A stretch of 5,074 nt of DNA from Bacteroidota bacterium (GCA_947474485.1 CANJJP010000166.1:1-5074), one strand, 5' to 3'. Positions 1 through 5,074 are shown, counted from the stretch's first letter. The notes: generated by a model from the sequence alone, not told the origin. Numbers and translations are program-made.

Positions 1-836
1 AAGAAACTACTACAGGTGTTCACCGTTTACATGAGCGTATGAAAAACGGAACTTTATTAGTTCCTGCTATCAACATTAACGACTCAGTTACTAAATCTAA
101 ATTTGATAACAAATACGGTTGCCGTGAGTCGTTAGTGGATGCGATTCGTCGTGCAACTGATGTTATGATGGCAGGTAAAGTTGCTGTTGTTGCAGGTTAT
201 GGTGATGTTGGAAAAGGTTCAGCTTTATCATTATCTTCTCAAGGTGTACGTGTAATTGTTACTGAAATTGATCCAATTTGTGCGTTACAAGCTGCAATGG
301 ATGGTTACCAGGTACAAAAGATGGATACTGTTGTAGGTATTGCTGACATTATTGTAACTACTACAGGTAACAAAGATATCGTTGTTGGTCGTCACTTCGA
401 AAAAATGAAACATGGTGCTATCGTTTGTAATATCGGACATTTCGACACTGAAATTGATATGGCTTGGTTAAACAAAACTTACGGAGCTTCTAAAGATACT
501 ATCAAACCACAAGTTGATAAATACACAATCAACGGAAAAGATATTATTGTATTAGCTGAAGGACGTTTAGTAAACTTAGGTTGTGCTACAGGTCACCCAA
601 GTTTTGTAATGAGTAATTCATTTACAAATCAAACTTTAGCTCAATTAGAATTATGGACAAACACAGCAGCTTACGAAAAGCAAGTTTATGTGTTACCAAA
701 AATTTTAGATGAGAAAGTTGCTCGTTTACACTTAGCTAAAATTGGTGTTGAGTTAGATACATTAAACGAAGATCAAGCTGATTATATTGGTGTAAAAGTA
801 GCAGGTCCATTTAAAGGAGATGCTTACAGATACTAA
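1..836 (+). CDS. ahcY: S-adenosylhomocysteine hydrolase (adenosylhomocysteinase), 5' end outside window
   Basis: This NAD-dependent cytosolic enzyme reversibly splits S-adenosylhomocysteine into adenosine and homocysteine, clearing the product inhibitor of methyltransferases in the activated methyl cycle. The reading frame is open from base 3, giving 277 visible codons; bases 1-2 end the previous codon. The family is usually about 430-470 residues, so roughly the N-terminal third is missing. The ATG at 39 is internal, because family sequence (ETTTGVHRLHERM) precedes it. Visible hallmarks are DSVTKSKFDNKYGC, which holds the substrate-site Lys, Asp, Asn and Cys, the NAD-binding loop GYGDVGKG, then EIDP, VCNIGHFD, EGRLVNLGCATGHPSFVMS and the C-terminal KGDAYRY that reaches the partner subunit's cofactor site. 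No frameshift or missing key residue is seen. A strong terminator follows 60 bases after the stop, so this gene ends its transcript. Family assignment is essentially certain. Confidence 0.98.
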   Translation, partial: ETTTGVHRLHERMKNGTLLVPAININDSVTKSKFDNKYGCRESLVDAIRRATDVMMAGKVAVVAGYGDVGKGSALSLSSQGVRVIVTEIDPICALQAAMDGYQVQKMDTVVGIADIIVTTTGNKDIVVGRHFEKMKHGAIVCNIGHFDTEIDMAWLNKTYGASKDTIKPQVDKYTINGKDIIVLAEGRLVNLGCATGHPSFVMSNSFTNQTLAQLELWTNTAAYEKQVYVLPKILDEKVARLHLAKIGVELDTLNEDQADYIGVKVAGPFKGDAYRY

Positions 837-842
837 AATATA

Positions 843-882
843 ATTTGAAGATTTGAAAATGTTTTGATTTGAAAATTGAAAT
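843..882. repeat. Short ATTTGAA-type direct repeats after ahcY
   Basis: The 11-base word GATTTGAAAAT occurs exactly at 850-860 and 866-876, with related copies ATTTGAAG at 843-850 and ATTGAAAT at 875-882. Simple TTTGAAAA-rich strings of this sort are, from memory, frequent in Bacteroidota intergenic DNA, often just after genes. No function can be assigned; it may be low-complexity drift. Confidence 0.5.
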
Positions 883-896
883 ATTTTTAATGAAAT

Positions 897-934
897 AAAA
901 AATCCCCAAGTGAGAAATTGCTTGGGGATTTTTT
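897..934 (+). terminator. Rho-independent terminator of ahcY, possibly bidirectional
   Basis: A perfect 14-base inverted repeat has arms at 897-910 (AAAAAATCCCCAAG) and 921-934 (CTTGGGGATTTTTT) around a 10-base loop. The core AATCCCCAAG/CTTGGGGATT forms a strong stem and ends in a T run. It stands 60 bases after the ahcY stop. The left arm begins with an A run, so the minus strand also reads stem then T run and could stop transcription arriving from the right. Confidence 0.93.
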
Positions 935-942
935 GTTTATAT

Positions 943-1101
943 CTATCTTAATTCCAATACTTCACTCCTATCTCTTAATAATTGAATGTATTTTTCTTTG
1001 AATTCATCATTCAAAAAACTAACATTAGTAAACTCCTAGTATTGGGTTAAGAGCGAACTGTATTTTGAAAATATATTTTCAACAATTGCTTTTGCGCAAA
1101 A
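943..1101 (-). pseudogene. Possible C-terminal remnant of an unidentified gene with an internal stop
   Basis: On the minus strand one frame reads 21 codons from 1101, meets TAG at 1036-1038, then reads 30 more codons to TAG at 943-945. The two parts read like one continuous protein tail: the first contains KAIVENIFSKYSSLLTQY, the second begins EFTNVSFLNDEFKEKY and ends RSEVLELR. Two stops (TAA TAA) precede it and there is no start codon with a ribosome site. The reading ends nine bases from the symmetrical ahcY terminator, where the 3' end of a convergent gene would be expected. The family is not recognised. An alternative is chance: short open stretches are common, although this one has a protein-like mix of charged and hydrophobic residues. 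Confidence 0.3.
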
Positions 1102-1123
1102 TTATTACTTATATCAAGATATA
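1065..1123. promoter_or_regulatory. Cluster of three palindromes spaced about two helical turns
   Basis: Three dyads stand in a row: TTGAAAATATATTTTCAA at 1065-1082 (18 bases, perfect), TTTTGCGCAAAA at 1090-1101 (12 bases, perfect) and TATATC-AA-GATATA at 1110-1123. Their centres are 22 and 21 bases apart. The three sequences differ, so they are not copies of one operator, and AT-rich DNA produces such palindromes often. They lie over 200 bases upstream of the next gene and overlap the minus-strand remnant reading. A regulatory role is inference only. Confidence 0.25.
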
Positions 1124-1257
1124 TAGTTGTTGTAAATAAAAAATCGGGGTATAAAATAATAAAACAATAAACTACTATTCTTTATTACTAGATTTAACAA
1201 AATTATTTTAAAAGCTAAATCGTAACATAAACACTGCATTATTGTTCAAAGCATTTT

Positions 1258-1287
1258 TTTATTTAACGTATCATTTTATTTAGCGTA
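1258..1287. repeat. 13-base imperfect direct repeat upstream of the propeller gene
   Basis: TTTATTTAACGTA at 1258-1270 and TTTATTTAGCGTA at 1275-1287 match at 12 of 13 bases with a 17-base period. The pair ends 57 bases before the ATG at 1345, a plausible place for an activator or repressor to bind. No regulator is recognised and chance cannot be excluded. Confidence 0.35.
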
Positions 1288-1313
1288 AACTTTCCAAAAC
1301 AAAAAAATAACAC

Positions 1314-1335
1314 TAACTTTACATTTATAATTTTG
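1314..1335 (+). promoter_or_regulatory. Weak promoter candidate for the propeller gene
   Basis: Two words resemble the Bacteroidota -7 box TAnnTTTG: TAACTTTA at 1314-1321 (last base off) and TAATTTTG at 1328-1335 (exact, but overlapping the ribosome site). Neither has a TTG at the expected 19-base distance upstream; the first has TTC at 1292-1294. A promoter is expected here because the terminator at 897-934 separates the gene from ahcY, but the exact box is uncertain. Confidence 0.25.
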
Positions 1336-1339
1336 AAGG
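1335..1339 (+). promoter_or_regulatory. Shine-Dalgarno-like GAAGG that places the start at 1345
   Basis: GAAGG is followed by a five-base spacer and ATG at 1345. It decides between that ATG and the in-frame TTG at 1333, which overlaps the site itself and would put KAD in front of a classical signal peptide. Purine-rich sites are not universal in Bacteroidota, so this is supporting rather than decisive evidence. Confidence 0.5.
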
Positions 1340-1344
1340 CAGAT

Positions 1345-2994
1345 ATGAAGCGATTTTTTTTACTATTCTTTCTTACTAGTTTTTATTTTAAATTAACTGC
1401 TCAATGGAATACAAACACCTCTGTTAATACTCCGATTAGTGTTAATACAAATTCGCAAAAAGAAATACATGCGGTTTCTGATACAAAAGGCGGGGCTATT
1501 TTGGTGTGGGAAGACTCTCGGAATACTCTTACCAATTCAACAGACATATATGTGCAACGAATAGATAGCAACGGATATACAAAATGGGCAACTAACGGAG
1601 TTGTAATCTGCGCAAATGCCGCGCTTCAACAATCAGCTTCTATAGTAGAAGATGGAAATGGAGGTGCAATTATTACCTGGGAAGATTTTCGTGCTGGAAA
1701 TTTTGATATTTACGCTCAACATATAGATTCCATGGGTAATTCATTATGGACTGCAAATGGATTAGTAATATGTAATAAAATAAATACTGCCCAAAAAAGT
1801 CCGAAAATAATTGGAGATAATAGTGGTGGAGCAATTATTGTATGGGAAGACTCACTAAATCTATATTTCGACGTGTATGCTCAAAAAATAAATGCGAATG
1901 GCACAGTTGCTTGGAGTGCAAATGGCGTTGCAGCATGCACGGCTGTTAACACACAAATCAACCCGAAAATTGATACAGATGGAGCAGGAGGAGCTATAAT
2001 CACGTGGCAAGACAGAAGAAACAATGTTGATTATGATGTTTATGCTCAACGATTGAATTCAAGTGGAATTGCCCAGTGGACCGCAAATGGAGTTGTAATA
2101 TGCTCAACTACAAGCACACAAAGTAATCCACGTATTGAACCAGACGGATTAGGAGGGGCCATTATTGGCTGGGTAGATAAACGAAATGGCATAGATAATA
2201 ATATTTATGCCCAGCGTATTAATTCAAGCGGAACAGTTCAATGGACAGCAAACGGAATTAATATATGTAATGCTGCTGCAAATCAAAGTGCCCTTGATAT
2301 TAAGTATGCAGGTGCAAACGGTGTTTTTTTTACTTGGAAAGATCAACGAAATGGCAGTTATGATATATATGCCCAGCTATTAGATTTATCCGGACTTGTA
2401 CAACTTCCAACCAATGGAATAAAATTATCGTCTTCATTAAAATCAATAAATCCAAATAATGTTGCAGATGATGCTGGAGGAGTAATTACTGTTTGGCAAG
2501 ATTCAACAATAAGCGGATGGAATATTATGGCTCAAAAACTAAATAGTACAGGAACAACTCAGTGGGCTACAAATGGCGCTATTGTTTCAAATGCAACTGA
2601 TGATCAAATTAATGCTACTAACGTGTCGGATGGGACAGGAGGAGCTGTTTTTGTTTGGGAAGATCATAGAAATACGCTTGATTATGATATTTACGCAGGT
2701 AATTTATATACTAATGGAACAACAACAGGAATAACAGAAACACTAAATGAAGTAGAAGTAATTACCTATCCTAATCCTGCAAAAGATTTTATTTCCTTTA
2801 GTATTAATAACAAAACCAATTCTGCAAAAATAATTACATTATTCAATTCAATAGGTAAAACGATAAAGAAGATTGAAACCACCGAAAATAGCATTGCCAT
2901 AAGTCTTTCAGAATACGAATCGGGTATTTATTTCTACACTATTAAATTAACCAACAATCTTTATTCTAAAGGAAATTTTGTGCTATCGAAATAA
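1345..2994 (+). CDS. Secreted beta-propeller-like repeat protein with T9SS type A C-terminal sorting domain
   Basis: The 549-residue product has a signal peptide (MKRFFLLFFLTSFYFKLTAQ, cleavage near residue 19-20), degenerate repeats of about 55 residues over residues 46-462, and a C-terminal domain from about 474 (TYPNPAKDFISF to KGNFVLSK). Each repeat follows D-x-x-GGAIIxWxDxRN-x-DIYAQ-x-(I/L)-x-x-x-G-x-x-x-W-x-x-NG. The GG (NG in the sixth) falls at residues 49, 106, 161, 215, 270, 325, 378 and 432, giving eight units. The end domain has the PNP motif and closing Gly/Lys strand of the Por secretion C-terminal family, which directs cargo through the outer membrane by T9SS, after which it is normally removed. 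The repeats probably fold as a beta-propeller; the half repeat just after the signal peptide matches the half missing from the last unit, suggesting ring closure. The ligand is unknown, and no catalytic motif is seen. ATG 1345 is chosen over TTG 1333 because of GAAGG and the signal peptide. Confidence 0.88.
   Translation: MKRFFLLFFLTSFYFKLTAQWNTNTSVNTPISVNTNSQKEIHAVSDTKGGAILVWEDSRNTLTNSTDIYVQRIDSNGYTKWATNGVVICANAALQQSASIVEDGNGGAIITWEDFRAGNFDIYAQHIDSMGNSLWTANGLVICNKINTAQKSPKIIGDNSGGAIIVWEDSLNLYFDVYAQKINANGTVAWSANGVAACTAVNTQINPKIDTDGAGGAIITWQDRRNNVDYDVYAQRLNSSGIAQWTANGVVICSTTSTQSNPRIEPDGLGGAIIGWVDKRNGIDNNIYAQRINSSGTVQWTANGINICNAAANQSALDIKYAGANGVFFTWKDQRNGSYDIYAQLLDLSGLVQLPTNGIKLSSSLKSINPNNVADDAGGVITVWQDSTISGWNIMAQKLNSTGTTQWATNGAIVSNATDDQINATNVSDGTGGAVFVWEDHRNTLDYDIYAGNLYTNGTTTGITETLNEVEVITYPNPAKDFISFSINNKTNSAKIITLFNSIGKTIKKIETTENSIAISLSEYESGIYFYTIKLTNNLYSKGNFVLSK
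1480..2730 (+). repeat. Eight degenerate tandem repeats of about 165 bases inside the propeller gene
   Basis: The units encode the 55-residue propeller repeats; successive GG/NG motifs are 57, 55, 54, 55, 55, 53 and 54 codons apart. Units 4 and 5 are the most alike in protein, yet their DNA differs at many third codon positions, so duplication was not recent and selection has held the protein pattern. Units 6 and 7 are the most diverged: NSSGxxQW becomes LSGLVQL in unit 6, and its GG becomes NG. Confidence 0.9.
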
Positions 2995-3029
2995 TTATAC
3001 AAATCAATTCATTACCCACTATAAATAAA

Positions 3030-3512
3030 ATGACTAAAAACTATTATATACTCATCGTCCTAACACTATTAAGTGTTGGAACATACGCCCAAAGCAAGAA
3101 AGAAGTCAAAAAAAATGGAATCAAATCCTGCATGATAATAGATACCGAAAACGGGAAAACAACTACTGATAAAAAAACTTTATTTGAAAAAAATGGAGAG
3201 GTAAGCGAAGAAACTGAATACGATAAAAACGGCGGTATTAAAGTCATTCACAAATACAAATACAATAAAGACGGAGATGAAATTGAGGAAGAGGAGTACA
3301 ACGATGCAAACAAATTAGTAGAGAAAAAAACAACCAAATACAACTCCTTCAACGAAAAAAGCGAGGAAGTTTTTTATGATGGAAACGGTAAACTAATAAA
3401 AACAAATATCTACACTTACGACTCAAAAGGACTTAAAATTGAGCGCAAAACCCTTGATGCAATTGGTAAAACAATTGGTGTGCGAAAATTTTCATATACT
3501 TTTGCGAAATGA
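3030..3512 (+). CDS. Small exported protein with YD/MORN-like strand repeats, function unknown
   Basis: The 160-residue product begins with a signal peptide (MTKNYYILIVLTLLSVGTYA, then Q), so it should be exported to the periplasm or beyond; no lipobox Cys and no T9SS sorting domain are present. From about residue 49 it is built of four strand-turn-strand units of 25-27 residues: each has a Y or F-rich strand, a turn such as D-x-x-G or N-x-DG, and a Lys/Glu-rich strand (for example YKYNKDGDEIEEEEY, VFYDGNGKLIKTNIYTYDSKG). This resembles YD/MORN-type repeats common in Bacteroidota secreted proteins, but no named family is recognised. It follows the propeller gene by 35 bases without a terminator, and its TGA overlaps the next start in ATGA. 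Its last 38 bases carry a strong promoter for the next genes. The gene is A-rich with no clear ribosome site. A role with the propeller or VTC proteins is unproven. Confidence 0.8.
   Translation: MTKNYYILIVLTLLSVGTYAQSKKEVKKNGIKSCMIIDTENGKTTTDKKTLFEKNGEVSEETEYDKNGGIKVIHKYKYNKDGDEIEEEEYNDANKLVEKKTTKYNSFNEKSEEVFYDGNGKLIKTNIYTYDSKGLKIERKTLDAIGKTIGVRKFSYTFAK
3475..3504 (+). promoter_or_regulatory. Perfect Bacteroidota-type promoter inside the small-protein gene, upstream of the VTC gene
   Basis: TTG at 3475-3477, exactly 19 bases, then TACTTTTG at 3497-3504 match the known Bacteroidota primary sigma pattern (TTG at -33, TAnnTTTG at -7) at every defined base and in spacing. A transcript would start about 4-8 bases further on, at roughly 3508-3512, which is on the ATG of the VTC gene at 3509, so the message could be leaderless or nearly so. 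This would uncouple VTC-DUF4956-lipoprotein from the upstream genes. Both boxes lie in coding sequence, so chance remains possible. Confidence 0.6.
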
Positions 3513-4276
3513 CAAACACCTTAGCTGTTTTAAATAAATTTGACTCCATTACCCTAAAAGAAATGGACAATGTAAAACTGATGAATCGTACAGATACTAA
3601 GTTTACATTTAACATTGCGCAATTTGAAAAAGCATTGGATATTGTTTTAAACGATTACCGTATCTTAGAAGTGGAAGGGAAAAGAGTAAGCAGATACAAA
3701 ACACTTTATTACGATACTCTAGGACTTAACCTGTATTCTAAACATCACAACGGACAATTAAATCGATATAAAATAAGGCACCGCACTTATGTTGAATCTA
3801 ACATCGGTTTTTTAGAAGTGAAGTTTAAAAACAACAAAGGACGAACTATTAAAAGCCGTATTAAACAAGCAGAAACTACCGAAACATGGAATGGCGATGC
3901 GAAAACATTTTTAGATAAAATGCTTCCTTTTGAGCCACAAACGCTCGTTCCAGTAATTTGGGTAAATTATAGTCGCTTAACTTTAGTAAATAAAAATAGC
4001 GCAGAACGTCTTACTATTGATTTAGATTTACAATTTGTTAATGGGAAAAAAACAGAAAATCTTTCATCATTGGTAATTGCCGAAGTAAAACAAGAAAGTA
4101 AAAAAAACTCTCCATTTTTAAAAGCCATGAAACAATTACATGTCAGAGAGGGTTCTATTAGCAAATATTGTATGGGAATTGCATTAACGAGTGAAGGTAT
4201 TAAAAAAAACAATTTCAAAGAAAAACTAAACAATATAAAAAACATAATAAATGACAACTCTATTACAAATAGCTAA
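3509..4276 (+). CDS. VTC-domain (polyphosphate polymerase family) protein
   Basis: The 255-residue product is a triphosphate-tunnel (CYTH-like) protein of the VTC family. In yeast Vtc4 this fold makes polyphosphate from ATP; the activity of the bacterial forms is inferred from family. Basic and acidic tunnel motifs appear in order: NRTDTKF (R27, K31), RYKTLYYDT (62-70), RYKIRHRTY (R86, K88, R90, R92), FLEVKFKN (E103, K105, K107), K115 and R117, VNYSR (R156), ERLTIDLDL (R167, D171), IAEVKQ (E192, K194) and SISKY (K219). The length fits a single-domain cytosolic protein; there is no SPX domain, signal peptide or membrane segment. A lysine- and asparagine-rich tail follows from about 231. The start at 3509 overlaps the previous stop and leaves the usual short lead before LKEMDNVKLMNRTDTKF. 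The end overlaps the DUF4956 gene by 26 bases. These two families are recurrent neighbours, suggesting joint work at the inner membrane. Confidence 0.9.
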   Translation: MTNTLAVLNKFDSITLKEMDNVKLMNRTDTKFTFNIAQFEKALDIVLNDYRILEVEGKRVSRYKTLYYDTLGLNLYSKHHNGQLNRYKIRHRTYVESNIGFLEVKFKNNKGRTIKSRIKQAETTETWNGDAKTFLDKMLPFEPQTLVPVIWVNYSRLTLVNKNSAERLTIDLDLQFVNGKKTENLSSLVIAEVKQESKKNSPFLKAMKQLHVREGSISKYCMGIALTSEGIKKNNFKEKLNNIKNIINDNSITNS

Positions 4277-4895
4277 CGAAACAGCAAGTGCACAAGGCGC
4301 AGAGGCCTTAACAAAAATAGCATCAAAGATGGGCTTTCGTTTATTGATTGATGTTGCGGCAGTGTTTTGCTTAATACGAATTATCTACTACCCCATTTAC
4401 AAACACCGCGATTTATTTTTCACGTATTTTATTTTTAACCTCATTATCTTTTTAGTTTCGTTTTTGCTAAACAAAGTAGATTTATCAATGGGTGCAGCCT
4501 TTGGTTTATTTGCTGTATTTAGTATGCTCCGCTATCGTACCGAAGATATTTCTATTAAAGACATGACGTATTTGTTTTTAGTAATTGCAATAGGATTAGT
4601 TTCTGCCGTTACTAAAATTAAAGATGCAGAAGATTCCTACGAATATATTTTCTTGGCGGGCATTAATGCAATTATTTTATTAATTACCTACTTGCTCGAA
4701 AGCAGTGTATTAATGAAAAAAGAAACCGTAAAAGTAATTATTTATGAAAACATTGAATTAGTAAAAGCAGATAAAAAAGAAGAATTATTAGCAGACATTA
4801 AACAACGCACTGGGCTCAACGTTCATCGATTTTCAATTCAAAAATTCGATTTCTTAAAAGATGCAGCACAAATTAAAATTTATTACCATGAATAA
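4251..4895 (+). CDS. DUF4956 family integral membrane protein
   Basis: The 214-residue product is an inner-membrane protein of DUF4956. Five hydrophobic segments are visible at about residues 29-48, 55-73, 79-95, 104-122 and 130-151. The signature GAAFGLFAVFSMLRYRTEDI followed by SIKDMTYLF (79-109) is the most conserved family region; its RYRTE lies at a membrane edge. Residues 152-214 form a soluble mixed alpha/beta tail (VKVIIYE, then an LLADIKQRTG helix, then AQIKIYY), probably cytosolic. The biochemical role is unknown; beside a VTC protein it might anchor the polymerase or act in moving polyphosphate or ions, which is inference. The start at 4251 is chosen because it gives translational coupling with the VTC gene; the ATG at 4329 (Met27) would also keep all membrane segments. 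The stop overlaps the lipoprotein start by eight bases. Confidence 0.9.
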   Translation: MTTLLQIANETASAQGAEALTKIASKMGFRLLIDVAAVFCLIRIIYYPIYKHRDLFFTYFIFNLIIFLVSFLLNKVDLSMGAAFGLFAVFSMLRYRTEDISIKDMTYLFLVIAIGLVSAVTKIKDAEDSYEYIFLAGINAIILLITYLLESSVLMKKETVKVIIYENIELVKADKKEELLADIKQRTGLNVHRFSIQKFDFLKDAAQIKIYYHE

Positions 4896-5074
4896 AACAA
4901 TTAAAACAAAACTATTTTTATTATCAATTGCAACTATTGCCTCTATTGGTTTTCTGTCGTGCAAAAAACCAGCCGGAGAAGGTGGGCGTGCAACTATTAA
5001 AGGGAAAATTTACATGCAAAACTACAACAGTACTTTTACTGTTATAATTGATGAAAATTATGCCGCAGGAGAAA
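4888..5074 (+). CDS. Putative lipoprotein, 3' end outside window
   Basis: The first 62 codons are present. A charged start (MNKTIKTK) leads into a hydrophobic stretch and a relaxed lipobox GFLSC with Cys25, fitting export and lipid anchoring by signal peptidase II. Residues after the Cys are KK rather than acidic, so the acidic surface-export signal known in some Bacteroidota is absent and retention in the periplasm is more likely. The mature part opens with GEGGRATIKGKIYMQNYNS, which resembles the first strands of carboxypeptidase-regulatory-like beta-sandwich lipoproteins of this phylum; that call is tentative because most of the gene is missing. The ATG at 4888 lies within the end of the DUF4956 gene (ATGAATAA), so it should be translated with it and may be the envelope member of the VTC-DUF4956 unit. 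Confidence 0.82.
   Translation, partial: MNKTIKTKLFLLSIATIASIGFLSCKKPAGEGGRATIKGKIYMQNYNSTFTVIIDENYAAGE

Larger units (their letters stand above)
837..1344. other. 508-base intergenic region between ahcY and the propeller gene
   Basis: No intact gene is seen on either strand. From left to right it holds the ATTTGAA repeats, the ahcY terminator, a possible decayed minus-strand gene tail (943-1101), three small palindromes (1065-1123), an AT-rich stretch without recognisable signals (about 1125-1255), a 13-base direct repeat (1258-1287), weak promoter-like words and a ribosome binding site. No tRNA, riboswitch or insertion-sequence end was recognised. Confidence 0.7.

Noticed and set aside
39..41. 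ATG at 39 as the start of a short ahcY-like protein
   Set aside because: The frame is open upstream to the window edge and encodes conserved family residues (ETTTGVHRLHER), so the gene is cut by the window rather than starting here.
1097..1104. CAAAATTA as a minus-strand -7 box (TAATTTTG)
   Set aside because: No TTG box stands at about 19-21 bases upstream on that strand and there is no intact gene to drive; the word is common in AT-rich DNA.
1333..1344. In-frame TTG at 1333 as the start of the propeller protein
   Set aside because: It overlaps the GAAGG ribosome site and would add four residues ahead of a textbook signal peptide beginning at the ATG at 1345.
1861..2049. 62-codon open frame on the minus strand inside the propeller gene
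   Set aside because: It is antisense to strongly patterned repeat coding sequence, has no protein-like features of its own and no start signals.
1480..2730. Regular repeats considered as a CRISPR array or recent tandem duplication
   Set aside because: The repeats are about 165 bases, degenerate, in frame and coding, with many synonymous differences between units.
1480..2730. Propeller repeats as canonical Asp-box (sialidase-type) motifs
   Set aside because: The pattern is D/N-x-x-G-x-x-x-W, whereas Asp boxes run S-x-D-x-G-x-T-W; the spacing on both sides of the Gly is wrong and no catalytic residues are seen.
2995..3029. Promoter or terminator between the propeller and small exported protein genes
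   Set aside because: The 35-base gap has no inverted repeat with a T run and no TAnnTTTG box at proper spacing from a TTG.
3044..3247. 67-codon open frame on the minus strand inside the small exported protein gene
   Set aside because: Its Ser/Phe/Val-rich product is the expected mirror of A-rich Lys/Glu coding on the plus strand.
3433..3615. 60-codon minus-strand open frame across the small-protein/VTC junction
   Set aside because: It is antisense to two supported genes and contains no recognisable motif or ribosome site.
3967..4257. 96-codon minus-strand open frame inside the VTC gene
   Set aside because: The hydrophobic start looks membrane-like only because it mirrors the Lys/Asn-rich VTC tail; it lies opposite conserved VTC motifs.

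Overview
The window looks like chromosomal DNA from a member of the Bacteroidota, probably a flavobacterium-like organism. The evidence is AT-rich sequence throughout, signal peptides ending in the 'AQ' style common in this phylum, a C-terminal type IX secretion (T9SS) sorting domain, and an exact copy of the Bacteroidota housekeeping promoter pattern (TTG, 19 bases, TAnnTTTG). The genus cannot be fixed from this sequence.

Layout: (1) Bases 1-836 are the C-terminal two thirds of S-adenosylhomocysteine hydrolase (ahcY), followed by a short ATTTGAAAAT repeat and a strong symmetrical terminator (897-934). (2) Bases 935-1344 hold no intact gene. They contain a possible decayed minus-strand gene tail (943-1101), three evenly spaced palindromes (centres near 1073, 1095 and 1116), a 13-base direct repeat and a weak promoter candidate. 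(3) Bases 1345-2994 encode a secreted repeat protein, predicted as an eight-bladed beta-propeller with a T9SS type A sorting domain. (4) Bases 3030-3512 encode a small exported protein with YD/MORN-like strand repeats. (5) From 3509 a tightly overlapping cluster runs off the window: a VTC-domain protein (polyphosphate polymerase family), a DUF4956 membrane protein and the start of a lipoprotein.

How they fit together: ahcY is a housekeeping gene insulated by its terminator. The propeller protein and the small exported protein lie 35 bases apart with no terminator between them and may share a transcript. The small protein's stop overlaps the VTC start (ATGA), VTC and DUF4956 overlap by 26 bases, and DUF4956 and the lipoprotein overlap by 8, so the last four genes are probably translationally coupled. 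A perfect promoter inside the end of the small-protein gene would let the VTC-DUF4956-lipoprotein unit be expressed separately, possibly from a leaderless message. VTC and DUF4956 genes are recurrent neighbours in bacteria, but what the pair does is, to my knowledge, not settled.

I see no RNA gene, CRISPR array, insertion sequence or clear new defence-type system. The most promising points are the internal promoter, the VTC/DUF4956/lipoprotein module and the ring-closing architecture of the propeller.
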